64,000 nucleotides of DNA, from the NCBI RefSeq assembly GCF_023935105.1, contig NZ_CP096040.1, forward strand, positions 5,189,001 through 5,253,000, in the 5' to 3' direction. The notes under the pieces are model-generated. The model was not told the DNA's origin, made no database searches, and was given only the letters and a program-made list of their open reading frames with translations. Below are positions 25,599-32,728 of this stretch, in pieces (position 1 is the first letter of the stretch; the number at the start of each line of letters is the position of its first letter). The stretch is from Caulobacter segnis. GTDB taxonomy: Bacteria; Pseudomonadota; Alphaproteobacteria; Caulobacterales; Caulobacteraceae. The position numbers and the translations under genes were made by a program.

Positions 25599-26276
25599 CT
25601 AGCCCACGCAGTCGGCCAGGCCGTCGCGGCGCACCGCGCCCGAGGCCTTGCCGATCTTCTTGCTGCGCTTGGCGACATACTTGCCCGGCTTGACCACCTG
25701 CCACTTCAGGGGGCTGGGCAGGATGGCCGCCAGCCGCGAGGCCTGGGCCTGGCTCAGCCTGTCGGCCCCGACCCCGAAATAGCGCTGGGACGCGGCCTCG
25801 GCCCCGTAGATGCCCGAACCGTACTCGATGGAGTTCAGATAGACCTCCATGATCCGCTTCTTGCCCCAGAAGGTCTCGATCAGCACCGTGAACCAGGCTT
25901 CCAGACCCTTACGAACGTAAGAGCGGCCCGGCCACAGGAAGACGTTCTTGGCGGTCTGCTGGCTGATGGTCGAACCGCCGCGGACCTTCTTGCCCGACTC
26001 GTTGTTCTCGTAAGCCTTGTAGAGGGCGTCGAAGTCGAAGCCGCGATGGTCGCAGAACTTGGCGTCCTCGGCCGCGATCAAGGCGCGCGGCAGGGCCGGC
26101 GAGACCTGGTCGATCGGCCGCCAGCGGTGGTCGAGCCCCCGCCCCTCCACCGCGCGGATCACCATCAACGGCGTCACCGGCGGCGGAATGAAGCGATAAA
26201 GGATGACCATCGCCACCGGTCCAGCCACCAGCACGATGAACAGAGCCAGCGCGATATTTCGCAGAAGCCGCCGCAC
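25599..26276 (-). CDS. mtgA: Monofunctional peptidoglycan glycosyltransferase MtgA
   Basis: The product is 225 residues, typical of MtgA. One membrane anchor lies at the start (LLRNIALALFIVLVAGPVAMVILY). The GT51 domain has the catalytic Glu motif EDAKFCDHRGFD, then GGSTISQQTAKNVFLW, RKGLEAWFTVLIETFWGKKRIMEVYLN and IYGAEAASQRYFG. It polymerises lipid II into glycan strands at the outer face of the inner membrane. The start is GTG (26276). It is convergent with the monooxygenase and divergent from the nitroreductase. Confidence 0.95.
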   Translation of the reverse strand: MRRLLRNIALALFIVLVAGPVAMVILYRFIPPPVTPLMVIRAVEGRGLDHRWRPIDQVSPALPRALIAAEDAKFCDHRGFDFDALYKAYENNESGKKVRGGSTISQQTAKNVFLWPGRSYVRKGLEAWFTVLIETFWGKKRIMEVYLNSIEYGSGIYGAEAASQRYFGVGADRLSQAQASRLAAILPSPLKWQVVKPGKYVAKRSKKIGKASGAVRRDGLADCVG

Positions 26277-26302
26277 GGAACGCCCCCAGAAGTCTACTTG
26301 TC

Positions 26303-26327
26303 TTGACGCAGCGGACGGATGCTAACC
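26303..26327 (+). promoter_or_regulatory. Housekeeping-type promoter for the nitroreductase
   Basis: TTGACGC, 11 bases, then GCTAACC matches the Caulobacter housekeeping sigma-73 consensus (TTGACGS-N10-14-GCTANAWC). It lies 56 bases before the nitroreductase ATG. Confidence 0.75.
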
Positions 26328-26382
26328 AGACGAACCGCCGCTGTCGCGATGCATATGCGCACCGGGTTCAAAGGAGCTTTCG

Positions 26383-27045
26383 ATGGACGTGATCGACGCC
26401 GTCAACCGCCGCATGTCGGTGCGCGCCTTCAAGCCCGATCCGGTGGACGCCGCCCTGGTCCGCGAACTGCTGGAAGCCGCCGCCCGCGCCCCGTCAGGCG
26501 GCAATCTCCAGCCCTGGCGGGTCCAGGTGGTGGCCGGCGCGCCGCTGGAGGCGCTGAAGGCGGACATGCTCAAGCGCGTGGCCTCGCCCGACCCGACCGA
26601 GTACGACGTCTATCCGGCCAACCTGTGGGAGCCGTTGCGCGGCCGCCGCTTCCAGGTCGGCGAGGACCTGTACGGGGCCTTGGGCATCCCGCGCGAGGAC
26701 AAGCTGCGGCGCCTGCAATGGTTCTCGACCAATGGCCAGGGCTTCGGCGCGCCGGTTCAGCTGTTCTTTTCGATCGACCGTCGCTGCGGCCCGCCGCAAT
26801 GGAGCGACGTCGGCATGCTGATGCAGACCTTCATGCTGCTGGCCGTCGAGCGTGGGCTCGACACCTGCCCGCAGGAGTTCTGGTCGCATTACAACAAGCT
26901 GGTCGACGCGCATGTCGGCCTGCCCGAGGGGCATATGCTGTTCTCCGGCATGGCCCTGGGCTATCGCGACGAGGCCGCCCCGGTGAACAACTTCCGTTCG
27001 CAGCGGGCGCCGTTCGAGGAGTGGGCTGAGCTGAAGGGATTCTAG
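26383..27045 (+). CDS. Nitroreductase family protein
   Basis: The product is 220 residues. FMN-contact regions typical of the NfsB-type family are present: NRRMSVRAFKPD at the start, ARAPSGGNLQPWRVQVVAG, and a mid segment LLMQTFMLLAVERGLDTCPQEF. The C-terminal end holds LFSGMALGYRDE, the usual terminal motif. Such enzymes reduce nitro-groups or quinones with NAD(P)H as FMN dimers. The physiological substrate cannot be read. AAAGGAGC precedes the ATG. Its TAG stop shares the bases CTAG with the stop of the convergent WD40 gene. Confidence 0.9.
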   Translation: MDVIDAVNRRMSVRAFKPDPVDAALVRELLEAAARAPSGGNLQPWRVQVVAGAPLEALKADMLKRVASPDPTEYDVYPANLWEPLRGRRFQVGEDLYGALGIPREDKLRRLQWFSTNGQGFGAPVQLFFSIDRRCGPPQWSDVGMLMQTFMLLAVERGLDTCPQEFWSHYNKLVDAHVGLPEGHMLFSGMALGYRDEAAPVNNFRSQRAPFEEWAELKGF

Positions 27046-28073
27046 CCCGCGAACTCGCGCGGGCCGCTGATGTCGGGGATCTCCAGCACGCCAGCCTCGC
27101 CGCTCTCGTCGCCCCAGGCGAAGAACTTGCCGTCGGCGCTGACCGACAGGGCGCTGATCGGGGCGCCCTTCTCGGCCTTGACGGTCTCGATGCGGCCGTT
27201 GCGCATGTGGGCGATCCAGATCTTGCCGTTGTCCTGGGCGGCCAGGCAGACCGGGTGCGTGTCGATGCCCGCCACCCGGACGACCATCGAATCGCGCGAG
27301 AAGCCGATCTCGGCGGCTTCCTTGCCCATCGGGCCGTTGGCGCCGGCGAACGGCCAGATGACCGCCCCCGAGGCGCCGGCCGTGGCCAGCAGATTGCCCT
27401 TGTCGAAGAAGGCCACGCTCTTGATCTTGGACGGATAGCCGCCCATCCGCATGTCCTTGCCGTCCGACAGGCGCCAGCCGTGCAGCTGGTTCTCCTGCAT
27501 CGACGAGATCAGGAACTTGCCGTCCGGGCTGAAGGCCACGGCGATGTGGCTGCCGGCCCACTTCATCAGGGTCGGCTTCTGATCGGCGATGCGGGCGTAC
27601 CAGAGATAGGCCCCGCCGTAGGTGGCGCTGGCCAGGCGTCGGCCCTTGGGCTCGAAGGCCAGGCCCGACACAGTCTTGTCGTGCGTGAAGGTCCGGGCGA
27701 AGGCCGGATCGGCGGCGTCGCGGACATGCACGTCCTTGCCGGCCGTGAAGGCGATCAGGCCCGAGGCGGCGCTGGTCGCCACGTGCTCGATCCACTTGTT
27801 CTTCACCTCGGCGATCAGGGTGGCGGCGACCTCGCCTCCCTCGATTCGGCTCCAGACCACCTTGCCGTCGTCGCCGCCGGTGACGACGCCGACGCCGCTG
27901 GGGTGGACGGCGGCGGCCAGCACGGCCCCGCCGAGCGGTCCGCCATGGGCCTCGACCGTGACGAATCCGTCCTGCGTCTGCAGGCGGACGGTGCCGTCGC
28001 CCAGGGCGAACATGGCGCGGCCGGAGCGGTCGAACAGGGCGTCGGTGACGAAGGCGTCGAAAGAAAAGATCAT
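27042..28073 (-). CDS. WD40 repeat protein
   Basis: The 343-residue product is made of about seven repeats of WD40/YVTN type (for example HPSGVGVVTGGDDGKVVWSRIEGG, AFSPDGKFLISSMQENQLHGWRLSDGK, SVSADGKFFAWGDESGEAGVLEI), which predict a closed beta-propeller. No signal peptide or membrane segment is seen, so it is probably cytoplasmic, acting as a scaffold or binding protein. No catalytic domain is attached. It is not in an operon with a recognisable partner: upstream is the divergent exbD gene and downstream the convergent nitroreductase. Confidence 0.87.
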   Translation of the reverse strand: MIFSFDAFVTDALFDRSGRAMFALGDGTVRLQTQDGFVTVEAHGGPLGGAVLAAAVHPSGVGVVTGGDDGKVVWSRIEGGEVAATLIAEVKNKWIEHVATSAASGLIAFTAGKDVHVRDAADPAFARTFTHDKTVSGLAFEPKGRRLASATYGGAYLWYARIADQKPTLMKWAGSHIAVAFSPDGKFLISSMQENQLHGWRLSDGKDMRMGGYPSKIKSVAFFDKGNLLATAGASGAVIWPFAGANGPMGKEAAEIGFSRDSMVVRVAGIDTHPVCLAAQDNGKIWIAHMRNGRIETVKAEKGAPISALSVSADGKFFAWGDESGEAGVLEIPDISGPREFAG

Positions 28074-28336
28074 GCGCGCGAGATAAGGCGCCGGCCGCCC
28101 GACGACCAGACTCTTTGAAGAAAGCCCGCTTACGGGGCCGGTTTCGCGCCTCGGGCCAGAACATGGGCCGCGCGGCGCCCGTTCGAACAGCGTTCGACAA
28201 AAAAGACTCGAAAAGGGGTTGCCATCGCGCCGCGTCCTCGGGCTTTACTTCCGCGCCCGTCTGCGCCAGACGTGGCGAGGTAACGACATTTCAGGCGCGC
28301 CCCAAGCGGCGCGGCCTTCTGGGAGACAGTCAGGCT

Positions 28337-28783
28337 ATGGCGGCTAAACTTGCTGGCGGCGGCGGTGGCCGTTATTCGCTGGGCCAGAATTCCGAAATCA
28401 ACGTCACGCCCTTCGTGGACATTCTGCTGGTTCTGCTGATCATCTTCATGGTCGCGGTGCCGATGGCCGTGACCTCGATCAAGATCGACCTGCCTCCGGC
28501 GGTGCCGAATCCGACTCAAGAGAAGCCGAAGGAACCGGTCTTCATCTCGATCCAAAAGTCGGGCGCGATCTTCATCGCCGACAAGCAAACCAGCCTCGAT
28601 GGCCTGGAAGCCGACCTGAACGCCAAGTTCAACGCGACCGGCCAAGCCGGCCCGAAGGACGATCAGCGCGTCATGATCCGCGCCGACGCCGACGTGCTGT
28701 ACGCCGACTTCATGGGTGTGCTGAACCAGCTGCAGACCTCGGGCTGGTTCAAGGTCGGCCTGATCAACGAAGATATCCACTAG
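28337..28783 (+). CDS. exbD: ExbD/TolR-type biopolymer transport protein
   Basis: From ATG 28337 the product is 148 residues. A short cytoplasmic Gly-rich tail precedes one membrane helix with the family motif INVTPFVDILLVLLIIFMV, which holds the essential Asp for proton use. A periplasmic domain with FISIQKSGAIFIADKQTS and RVMIRADADVLYADFMGVLNQLQ follows. ExbD works with ExbB and TonB to energise TonB receptors, but no exbB or tonB gene is adjacent, so it depends on partners encoded elsewhere. The frame stays open 222 bases upstream, but no good start is there. A strong terminator follows. The 263-base gap upstream shows no clear operator. Confidence 0.92.
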   Translation: MAAKLAGGGGGRYSLGQNSEINVTPFVDILLVLLIIFMVAVPMAVTSIKIDLPPAVPNPTQEKPKEPVFISIQKSGAIFIADKQTSLDGLEADLNAKFNATGQAGPKDDQRVMIRADADVLYADFMGVLNQLQTSGWFKVGLINEDIH

Positions 28784-28813
28784 GGATCGTCCTCGGCGAC
28801 AGCCAAGAACACG

Positions 28814-28845
28814 AAAGCCCCGGAACGAAAGTTCCGGGGCTTTTT
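28814..28845 (+). terminator. Intrinsic terminator after exbD
   Basis: AGCCCCGGAAC and GTTCCGGGGCT form a perfect 11-bp stem closed by a GAAA tetraloop, followed by TTTTT. Confidence 0.95.
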
Positions 28846-28854
28846 CGTATTCAA

Positions 28855-28970
28855 TCCTCTCCCCGTGGGAGAGGTGTCGGCTCGAAGAGACGACGGAGAG
28901 GGAAGTAGCCGGCTCGACTGGACTTCCCCCTCCGGTCCTTCGGACCACCTCCCCCTCTTGGGGGAGGATT
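28855..28970. repeat. Two-hairpin intergenic repeat, copy R1
   Basis: Two hairpins (CTCTCCCC..GGGAGAGG and CCTCCCCC..GGGGGAGG types) flank a variable centre, with CCCCCTCCGGTCCTTCGGACCACC inside. It is of the same family as R2 and R4. It lies between the exbD terminator and the convergent COG0523 stop. Confidence 0.75.
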
Positions 28971-28975
28971 GCTCC

Positions 28976-30106
28976 TTACGCCGCCGTGGCCTCGAAGCCC
29001 TTGCGCAGTTCGGCCTCGTCCAGGTCGCGGCCGATGAACACCATGCGGCTGTAGCGCTTGTCCTTATCGGTCCACTCGCGCTGGAAGTCGCCTTCCAGGA
29101 TCATGTGCACGGCCTGGAAGACGAGGCGCTTGTTCTCGCCCTTCACGTCGATGATGCCCTTGGCGCGCAGGATGTCGGGGCCGCGCTTGGCCAGCAGGTC
29201 ATTGAGCCAGGCGGTGATCTTCTGGCCGTCGACCGGCTTGTCCAGCGTCAGGGAGATGCCCTTCACGCCGTCATCGTGGATGGCGCTGGCGTGGCTGTGC
29301 CCATGGTGGTCGTGACCGCAATGCTCGTCGTGCACGTGGTCGTGGTCATGATCGTGGTGATGATGGCCATGGTCGTGGTGATCGTGGCCGCAGTGCTCGT
29401 CATGCACATGTCCCGCCTCGCCGTGGGCGGGATTCAGGAACGCCGGCTCCAGCTCGGTGATCCGCTCCAGGTCGAAGCTGTGCTTGCCGAGGATCGCCTC
29501 CAGCGGAACGTTGGAGCGCTGGGCGCGATGGATCGGGGCCAGCGGGTTGATCCGGCGGATGCGGGCCTCGACGTGGCGCAGGTCGTCTTCCGACACCAGG
29601 TCGGTCTTGTTCAGCACGATCTGGTCGGCGAAGGCGATCTGCTCGACGGCCTCCTTGCTGTCGCCCAGCCGCAACATGATGTGCTTGGCGTCAACGACGG
29701 CGGTGACTGAATCGAGAGCCGTGCGGGCCTTGACGTCCTCGTCGACGAAGAAGGTCTGGGCCACCGGGCCCGGATCGGCCAGGCCCGTGGTCTCGACCAC
29801 GATGGCGTCGAAGCCGCCCTTTCGTTTCATCAGGCCCTGCAAGACGCGGATCAGGTCGCCACGCACCGTGCAGCAGACGCAGCCGTTGTTCATCTCGAAC
29901 ACTTCCTCGTCGGCCCCGACCACCAGGTCGTTGTCGATGCCGACCTCGCCGAACTCGTTGACGATCACGGCGTAGCGCTTGCCGTGCTCCTCGGTGAGGA
30001 TGCGGTTCAGCAATGTGGTCTTGCCGGCGCCGAGATAGCCGGTCAGCACGGTGACGGGGATCTTGCTGGAAGCGGCGGGCGCGGCCGGGGAGGTGTCTTG
30101 GGTCAT
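28976..30106 (-). CDS. COG0523 GTPase, probable zinc metallochaperone
   Basis: The product is 376 residues. The G3E P-loop GTPase parts are GYLGAGKTT (about 23-31), the metal-site GCVCCT (75-80), ETTGLADP and NKTD (167-170). A long His/Asp-rich loop (about 228-275) holds the 12-residue unit HVHDEHCGHDHH twice (233-244 and 257-268). The CobW C-terminal domain follows. COG0523 proteins pass metals, mainly zinc, to client proteins, often when zinc is short. The gene is 48 bases downstream of a membrane protein gene that has a Zur-box-like palindrome in front, which supports a zinc role. The His-rich loop probably buffers zinc. Confidence 0.92.
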   Translation of the reverse strand: MTQDTSPAAPAASSKIPVTVLTGYLGAGKTTLLNRILTEEHGKRYAVIVNEFGEVGIDNDLVVGADEEVFEMNNGCVCCTVRGDLIRVLQGLMKRKGGFDAIVVETTGLADPGPVAQTFFVDEDVKARTALDSVTAVVDAKHIMLRLGDSKEAVEQIAFADQIVLNKTDLVSEDDLRHVEARIRRINPLAPIHRAQRSNVPLEAILGKHSFDLERITELEPAFLNPAHGEAGHVHDEHCGHDHHDHGHHHHDHDHDHVHDEHCGHDHHGHSHASAIHDDGVKGISLTLDKPVDGQKITAWLNDLLAKRGPDILRAKGIIDVKGENKRLVFQAVHMILEGDFQREWTDKDKRYSRMVFIGRDLDEAELRKGFEATAA

Positions 30107-30154
30107 GGAGCGCTATTTAGGCGCTCGCCCCGCCAAACAAAAGCGGCGGACCGA

Positions 30155-30784
30155 CTACAGCTCGAGGAAAGCCACCCCGATGCCCATGGCGATCAGGGCC
30201 AAGCCCAGGATGGTCGACTCGTAGCGGGCGATACGCTCCAGCCCCAGATGCTTGACGCCGGCCAGGCTCAGCGTCGTGAACAGCAGCATGCCGCCGGCCG
30301 TGGCGGCCATCAGCACGGCGCTGAGCGCGGCGAAACCGGTCCAGCCATGCTTCACCCCGGCCAGGTAGATCGGCAGGAAGGCCTCGCAGGGCGACAGGGT
30401 CAGCAGCACCACCAGCGCGATGATCGCCGCGCGGTCCGAGGCGTAGCGGCGGGTCGAAACCTGGCCTTCGCCATGGTCGTGACGACCGCGCCATAGATAG
30501 AAGAGCCCCAGGCCCATCATCAGAGCCCCGACCACCCAGCCGAACAGGTCGCCCATTCGCGGCTGCACGGCCAGGCCCGCGCCGACCAGGACGAGGCCCA
30601 GCAGGATGGTGAACGCCACATGCCCCAGGCCTGCCAGGAAGGTCACGCCCAGGGTCTTGCCCGCCGACCAGTGCTGACCGCGCCCGACCAGGACGAAGGG
30701 CAGCCAATGCGTCGGCAGGGCCGCGTGCAGGAAGGCGACCGTAAAGCCGGTGATGGCGATGGGAGCGAGAAGCGTCGGGTTCAC
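30155..30784 (-). CDS. Polytopic membrane protein, probable metal-related transporter
   Basis: This is a 209-residue protein with about six membrane helices. Helix 1 has FLHAALPTHWLPFVLVGR, with paired His residues as in UreH/NicO-like metal permeases, and a later helix has LLTLSPCEAFLPIYLAGV. A His-containing loop (WRGRHDHGEG) faces one side. The exact family is not certain. The start is a GTG 15 bases from a Zur-box-like palindrome, and no ribosome binding site is evident, so a leaderless transcript is possible. It forms a probable operon with the zinc chaperone gene. Zinc or another metal uptake is the best guess. Confidence 0.75.
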   Translation of the reverse strand: MNPTLLAPIAITGFTVAFLHAALPTHWLPFVLVGRGQHWSAGKTLGVTFLAGLGHVAFTILLGLVLVGAGLAVQPRMGDLFGWVVGALMMGLGLFYLWRGRHDHGEGQVSTRRYASDRAAIIALVVLLTLSPCEAFLPIYLAGVKHGWTGFAALSAVLMAATAGGMLLFTTLSLAGVKHLGLERIARYESTILGLALIAMGIGVAFLEL

Positions 30785-30799
30785 AGGAAGGCATATAGC

Positions 30800-30816
30800 G
30801 TGTTATAAAATAACAC
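30800..30816. promoter_or_regulatory. Zur-box-like palindrome
   Basis: GTGTTAT-aaa-ATAACAC has perfect 7-base arms. The core GTTATAAAATAAC matches the general GTTAT-ATAAC form of Zur sites. It overlaps the promoter of the metal operon, whose start lies 15 bases away. Confidence 0.78.
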
Positions 30817-30882
30817 ACCAGAGACTTCATAAGGTCTATTCGCGCTTAAGGGCGGCGATCGCCAGAATCCGCCTTCACGGCG

Positions 30883-30910
30883 TTGACTCTCGGCCTTCTG
30901 GCTGTATAAG
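30883..30910 (+). promoter_or_regulatory. Promoter of rplU-rpmA
   Basis: TTGACTC, 11 bases, GCTGTATAAG: it fits the Caulobacter housekeeping promoter form and also has an E. coli-like TATAAG 16 bases after TTGACT. The -35 overlaps GACTC, a GANTC methylation site. Confidence 0.7.
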
Positions 30911-30922
30911 TCGCGCCCTCTT

Positions 30923-30947
30923 CGCCCGCCGGGTTTCCGAGCGGGCG
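30923..30947 (+). promoter_or_regulatory. Leader hairpin of rplU
   Basis: CGCCCGC and GCGGGCG form a 7-bp stem with an 11-base loop in the 5' leader of rplU. It might be a ribosomal-protein autoregulatory site, but nothing more than the stem is visible. Confidence 0.4.
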
Positions 30948-30988
30948 TTCCCTATTTTGCGAACGCACGTTTTTAAGGCGCTAAACCT

Positions 30989-31561
30989 ATGTACGCGGTG
31001 ATCAAAACCGGCGGCAAGCAGTACCGGGTTCAAGCCGGCGACCTGCTGGTTGTCGAAAAGCTCGAAGGTGAACCCGGCGCTGCCGTGGCCTTTGGCGAAG
31101 TCCTGATGCTTGGCGAAGGCGAGGCCGTGACGGTCGGCGCCCCCACCGTGGACGGCGCTGTCGTCTCCGGCACCCTCATCGAAACCCGCAAGGGTGAGAA
31201 GGTGAAGATCTTCAAGAAGATCCGTCGCCAGGGCTACCGCCGCACCCGCGGTCACCGCCAGCTGGAAACCGTCGTGCGCGTCACGTCGGTCGCCGGCGCC
31301 GGCAAGGAAGCCAAGTGGGAAGGGTCGATCGACCTGACCCCGAAGGTCATCCTGGACGCCCGCGCTCGCGGTCTCGGCGACGCCGCCGTGCCGTTCTCGG
31401 TTCCGGCCGCCGTTGAAGCGACCCCGGTCGTGAAGAAGGCCACGAAGGCTAGCCCGGTTGTGAAGGCCGAAGTCGTCGAGCACGCCGACGCCGTCGCCGA
31501 AGCCCCGAAGAAGAAGGCTGCCCCTAAGAAGGCCGCCAAGAAGGAAGACGGCGAAGCCTAA
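30989..31561 (+). CDS. rplU: 50S ribosomal protein L21
   Basis: The product is 190 residues. The first 100 are a normal L21 (MYAVIKTGGKQYRVQAGDLL, KIFKKIRRQGYRRTRGHRQ). The remaining ~90 are an alphaproteobacterial extension that ends in a Lys/Ala-rich tail (PKKKAAPKKAAKKEDGEA), likely disordered and RNA-binding. It is a structural protein of the large subunit. rpmA follows after 30 bases in the usual order. Confidence 0.98.
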   Translation: MYAVIKTGGKQYRVQAGDLLVVEKLEGEPGAAVAFGEVLMLGEGEAVTVGAPTVDGAVVSGTLIETRKGEKVKIFKKIRRQGYRRTRGHRQLETVVRVTSVAGAGKEAKWEGSIDLTPKVILDARARGLGDAAVPFSVPAAVEATPVVKKATKASPVVKAEVVEHADAVAEAPKKKAAPKKAAKKEDGEA

Positions 31562-31591
31562 GGCGACGCCCCCAGAGGATAGGAGAGCAAG

Positions 31592-31861
31592 ATGGCTCAC
31601 AAAAAATCTGGCGGTTCGTCCAGCAACGGCCGCGACTCAGAGTCGAAGCGCCTTGGCGTGAAGAAGTTCGGCGGCGAGAAGGTTCTCGCCGGCAACATCC
31701 TCGTGCGTCAACGCGGCACCAAGTTCTATCCGGGCGCCGGCGTCGGCATCGGTAAGGACCACACCCTCTTCGCGCTCGTCCAAGGCGCTGTTGGCTTCGT
31801 GACCAAGAAGCACAACCGCACCTACGTGACGGTGACGCCGGCCGCTCAACCGGCCGAGTAA
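31592..31861 (+). CDS. rpmA: 50S ribosomal protein L27
   Basis: The product is 89 residues, a full-length L27 starting MAHKKSGGSSSNGRDSESKR and including GVKKFGGEKVLAGNILVRQRGT. Its N-terminal tail reaches the peptidyl transferase centre. AGGAGAGCAAG precedes the ATG. It is co-transcribed with rplU and followed by two hairpins, the second a good terminator. Confidence 0.98.
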   Translation: MAHKKSGGSSSNGRDSESKRLGVKKFGGEKVLAGNILVRQRGTKFYPGAGVGIGKDHTLFALVQGAVGFVTKKHNRTYVTVTPAAQPAE

Positions 31862-31880
31862 GCACGAACCAGAGTTTCTT

Positions 31881-31912
31881 CGGATCGTGCTTCTCAAACA
31901 GAAGACGATCCG
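31881..31912 (+). other. Hairpin after rpmA
   Basis: CGGATCGT-g-CTTCT pairs with AGAAG-ACGATCCG (13 pairs, one bulged G, 5-base loop). No T-run follows. It may protect or process the rplU-rpmA mRNA 3' end, or be a small RNA element. Confidence 0.6.
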
Positions 31913-31926
31913 GACAGACGATCTCT

Positions 31927-31966
31927 AGCGGGGAGTCCGGAACGCCGGGCTCCCCGCTTTTGTTTT
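31927..31966 (+). terminator. Intrinsic terminator after rpmA
   Basis: AGCGGGGAGTCCGG pairs with CCGGGCTCCCCGCT (14 pairs including one G-T), with a 4-base loop, followed by TTTGTTTTG. Confidence 0.92.
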
Positions 31967-32065
31967 GTCTCGCCGCCCCTGGAAACCGAAGTCTGAAACA
32001 AACTTCGCCATGGCGGCGTCACGGTCCCACAGCAAAGAGGGCCGGAAGAACTCTGGGAGGCGCCG

Positions 32066-32599
32066 ATGTGCGTCATCGAAGAAAGACCCGTCATCGAGAC
32101 CCAGCGGCTGACGCTGCGCGTGCCGGCCGAGGCCGACGCCGAACGCGTGGCGGCCTTCTGCGCCGATCATGACGTGGCGCGCATGACCACGCGCATGCCC
32201 TGGCCCTACAGCCGCGCCCATGCGCAGGACTTCGTGGCCCGCTGCGGGACCCAGGATCGGTCGCGTGACAACACCTTCGCCATCGAACTGGCCGACGAGG
32301 GCCTGGTCGGGACCATCGGCATGTTCACCACCGCCGAGGGCCAGATCGAGCTGGGCTACTGGATCGGCCGTCCCTACTGGGGCCGCGGCTATGCCAGCGA
32401 GGCGACCAGGGCGGCGCTGGACTGGGCCCGATCGGCCTGGCGCAAGCGCTATGTCGTCGCTGGCCACTTCGCCGACAACGACGCCTCGGGCCGGGTGCTG
32501 GTCAAGGCCGGCTTCCTCTATACCGGCGTCGTCGAGCACAAGCCCTCGATCGCCCGGGGCGAGCCGGCGGCGACGCGGATGATGGTGTGGCTGGCGTAA
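32066..32599 (+). CDS. GNAT family N-acetyltransferase (RimJ/RimL-like)
   Basis: The product is 177 residues with the RimJ/RimL-type GNAT layout: IETQRLTLRVPAEADAERVAAFCADHDVARMTTRMPWPYS at the start, IGMFTTAEGQIELGYWIGRPYWGRGYASEATRAALDWA (motif A, acetyl-CoA site) and NDASGRVLVKAGFLYTGVVEHK near the end. It may acetylate a ribosomal or other protein, or a small molecule. It lies between rpmA and obgE, a place where such a gene is common in alphaproteobacteria. A terminator separates it from rpmA. The start is ATG 32066, with GGGAGG upstream. Confidence 0.88.
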   Translation: MCVIEERPVIETQRLTLRVPAEADAERVAAFCADHDVARMTTRMPWPYSRAHAQDFVARCGTQDRSRDNTFAIELADEGLVGTIGMFTTAEGQIELGYWIGRPYWGRGYASEATRAALDWARSAWRKRYVVAGHFADNDASGRVLVKAGFLYTGVVEHKPSIARGEPAATRMMVWLA

Positions 32600-32608
32600 G
32601 GTCTCACG

Positions 32609-32720
32609 CTCCTCCCTCTCTGGGGGAGGTGGCCCAGAGGGCCGGAGGGGGCAGCTCGGCGTAGGCCGGCGACGCCCCCTCAGTCGGCTCTGCCGACAGC
32701 TCCCCCGAAAGGGGAGCAGA
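32609..32720. repeat. Two-hairpin intergenic repeat, copy R2
   Basis: Reads CTCCCTCTCTGGGGGAGG, GTGGCCCAGAGGGCCGGAGG, a variable centre, then AGCTCCCCCGAAAGGGGAGC. The reverse complement aligns with R4 over nearly its whole length. It sits between the convergent GNAT and hypothetical genes. Confidence 0.82.
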
Positions 32721-32728
32721 TTCTTTCC

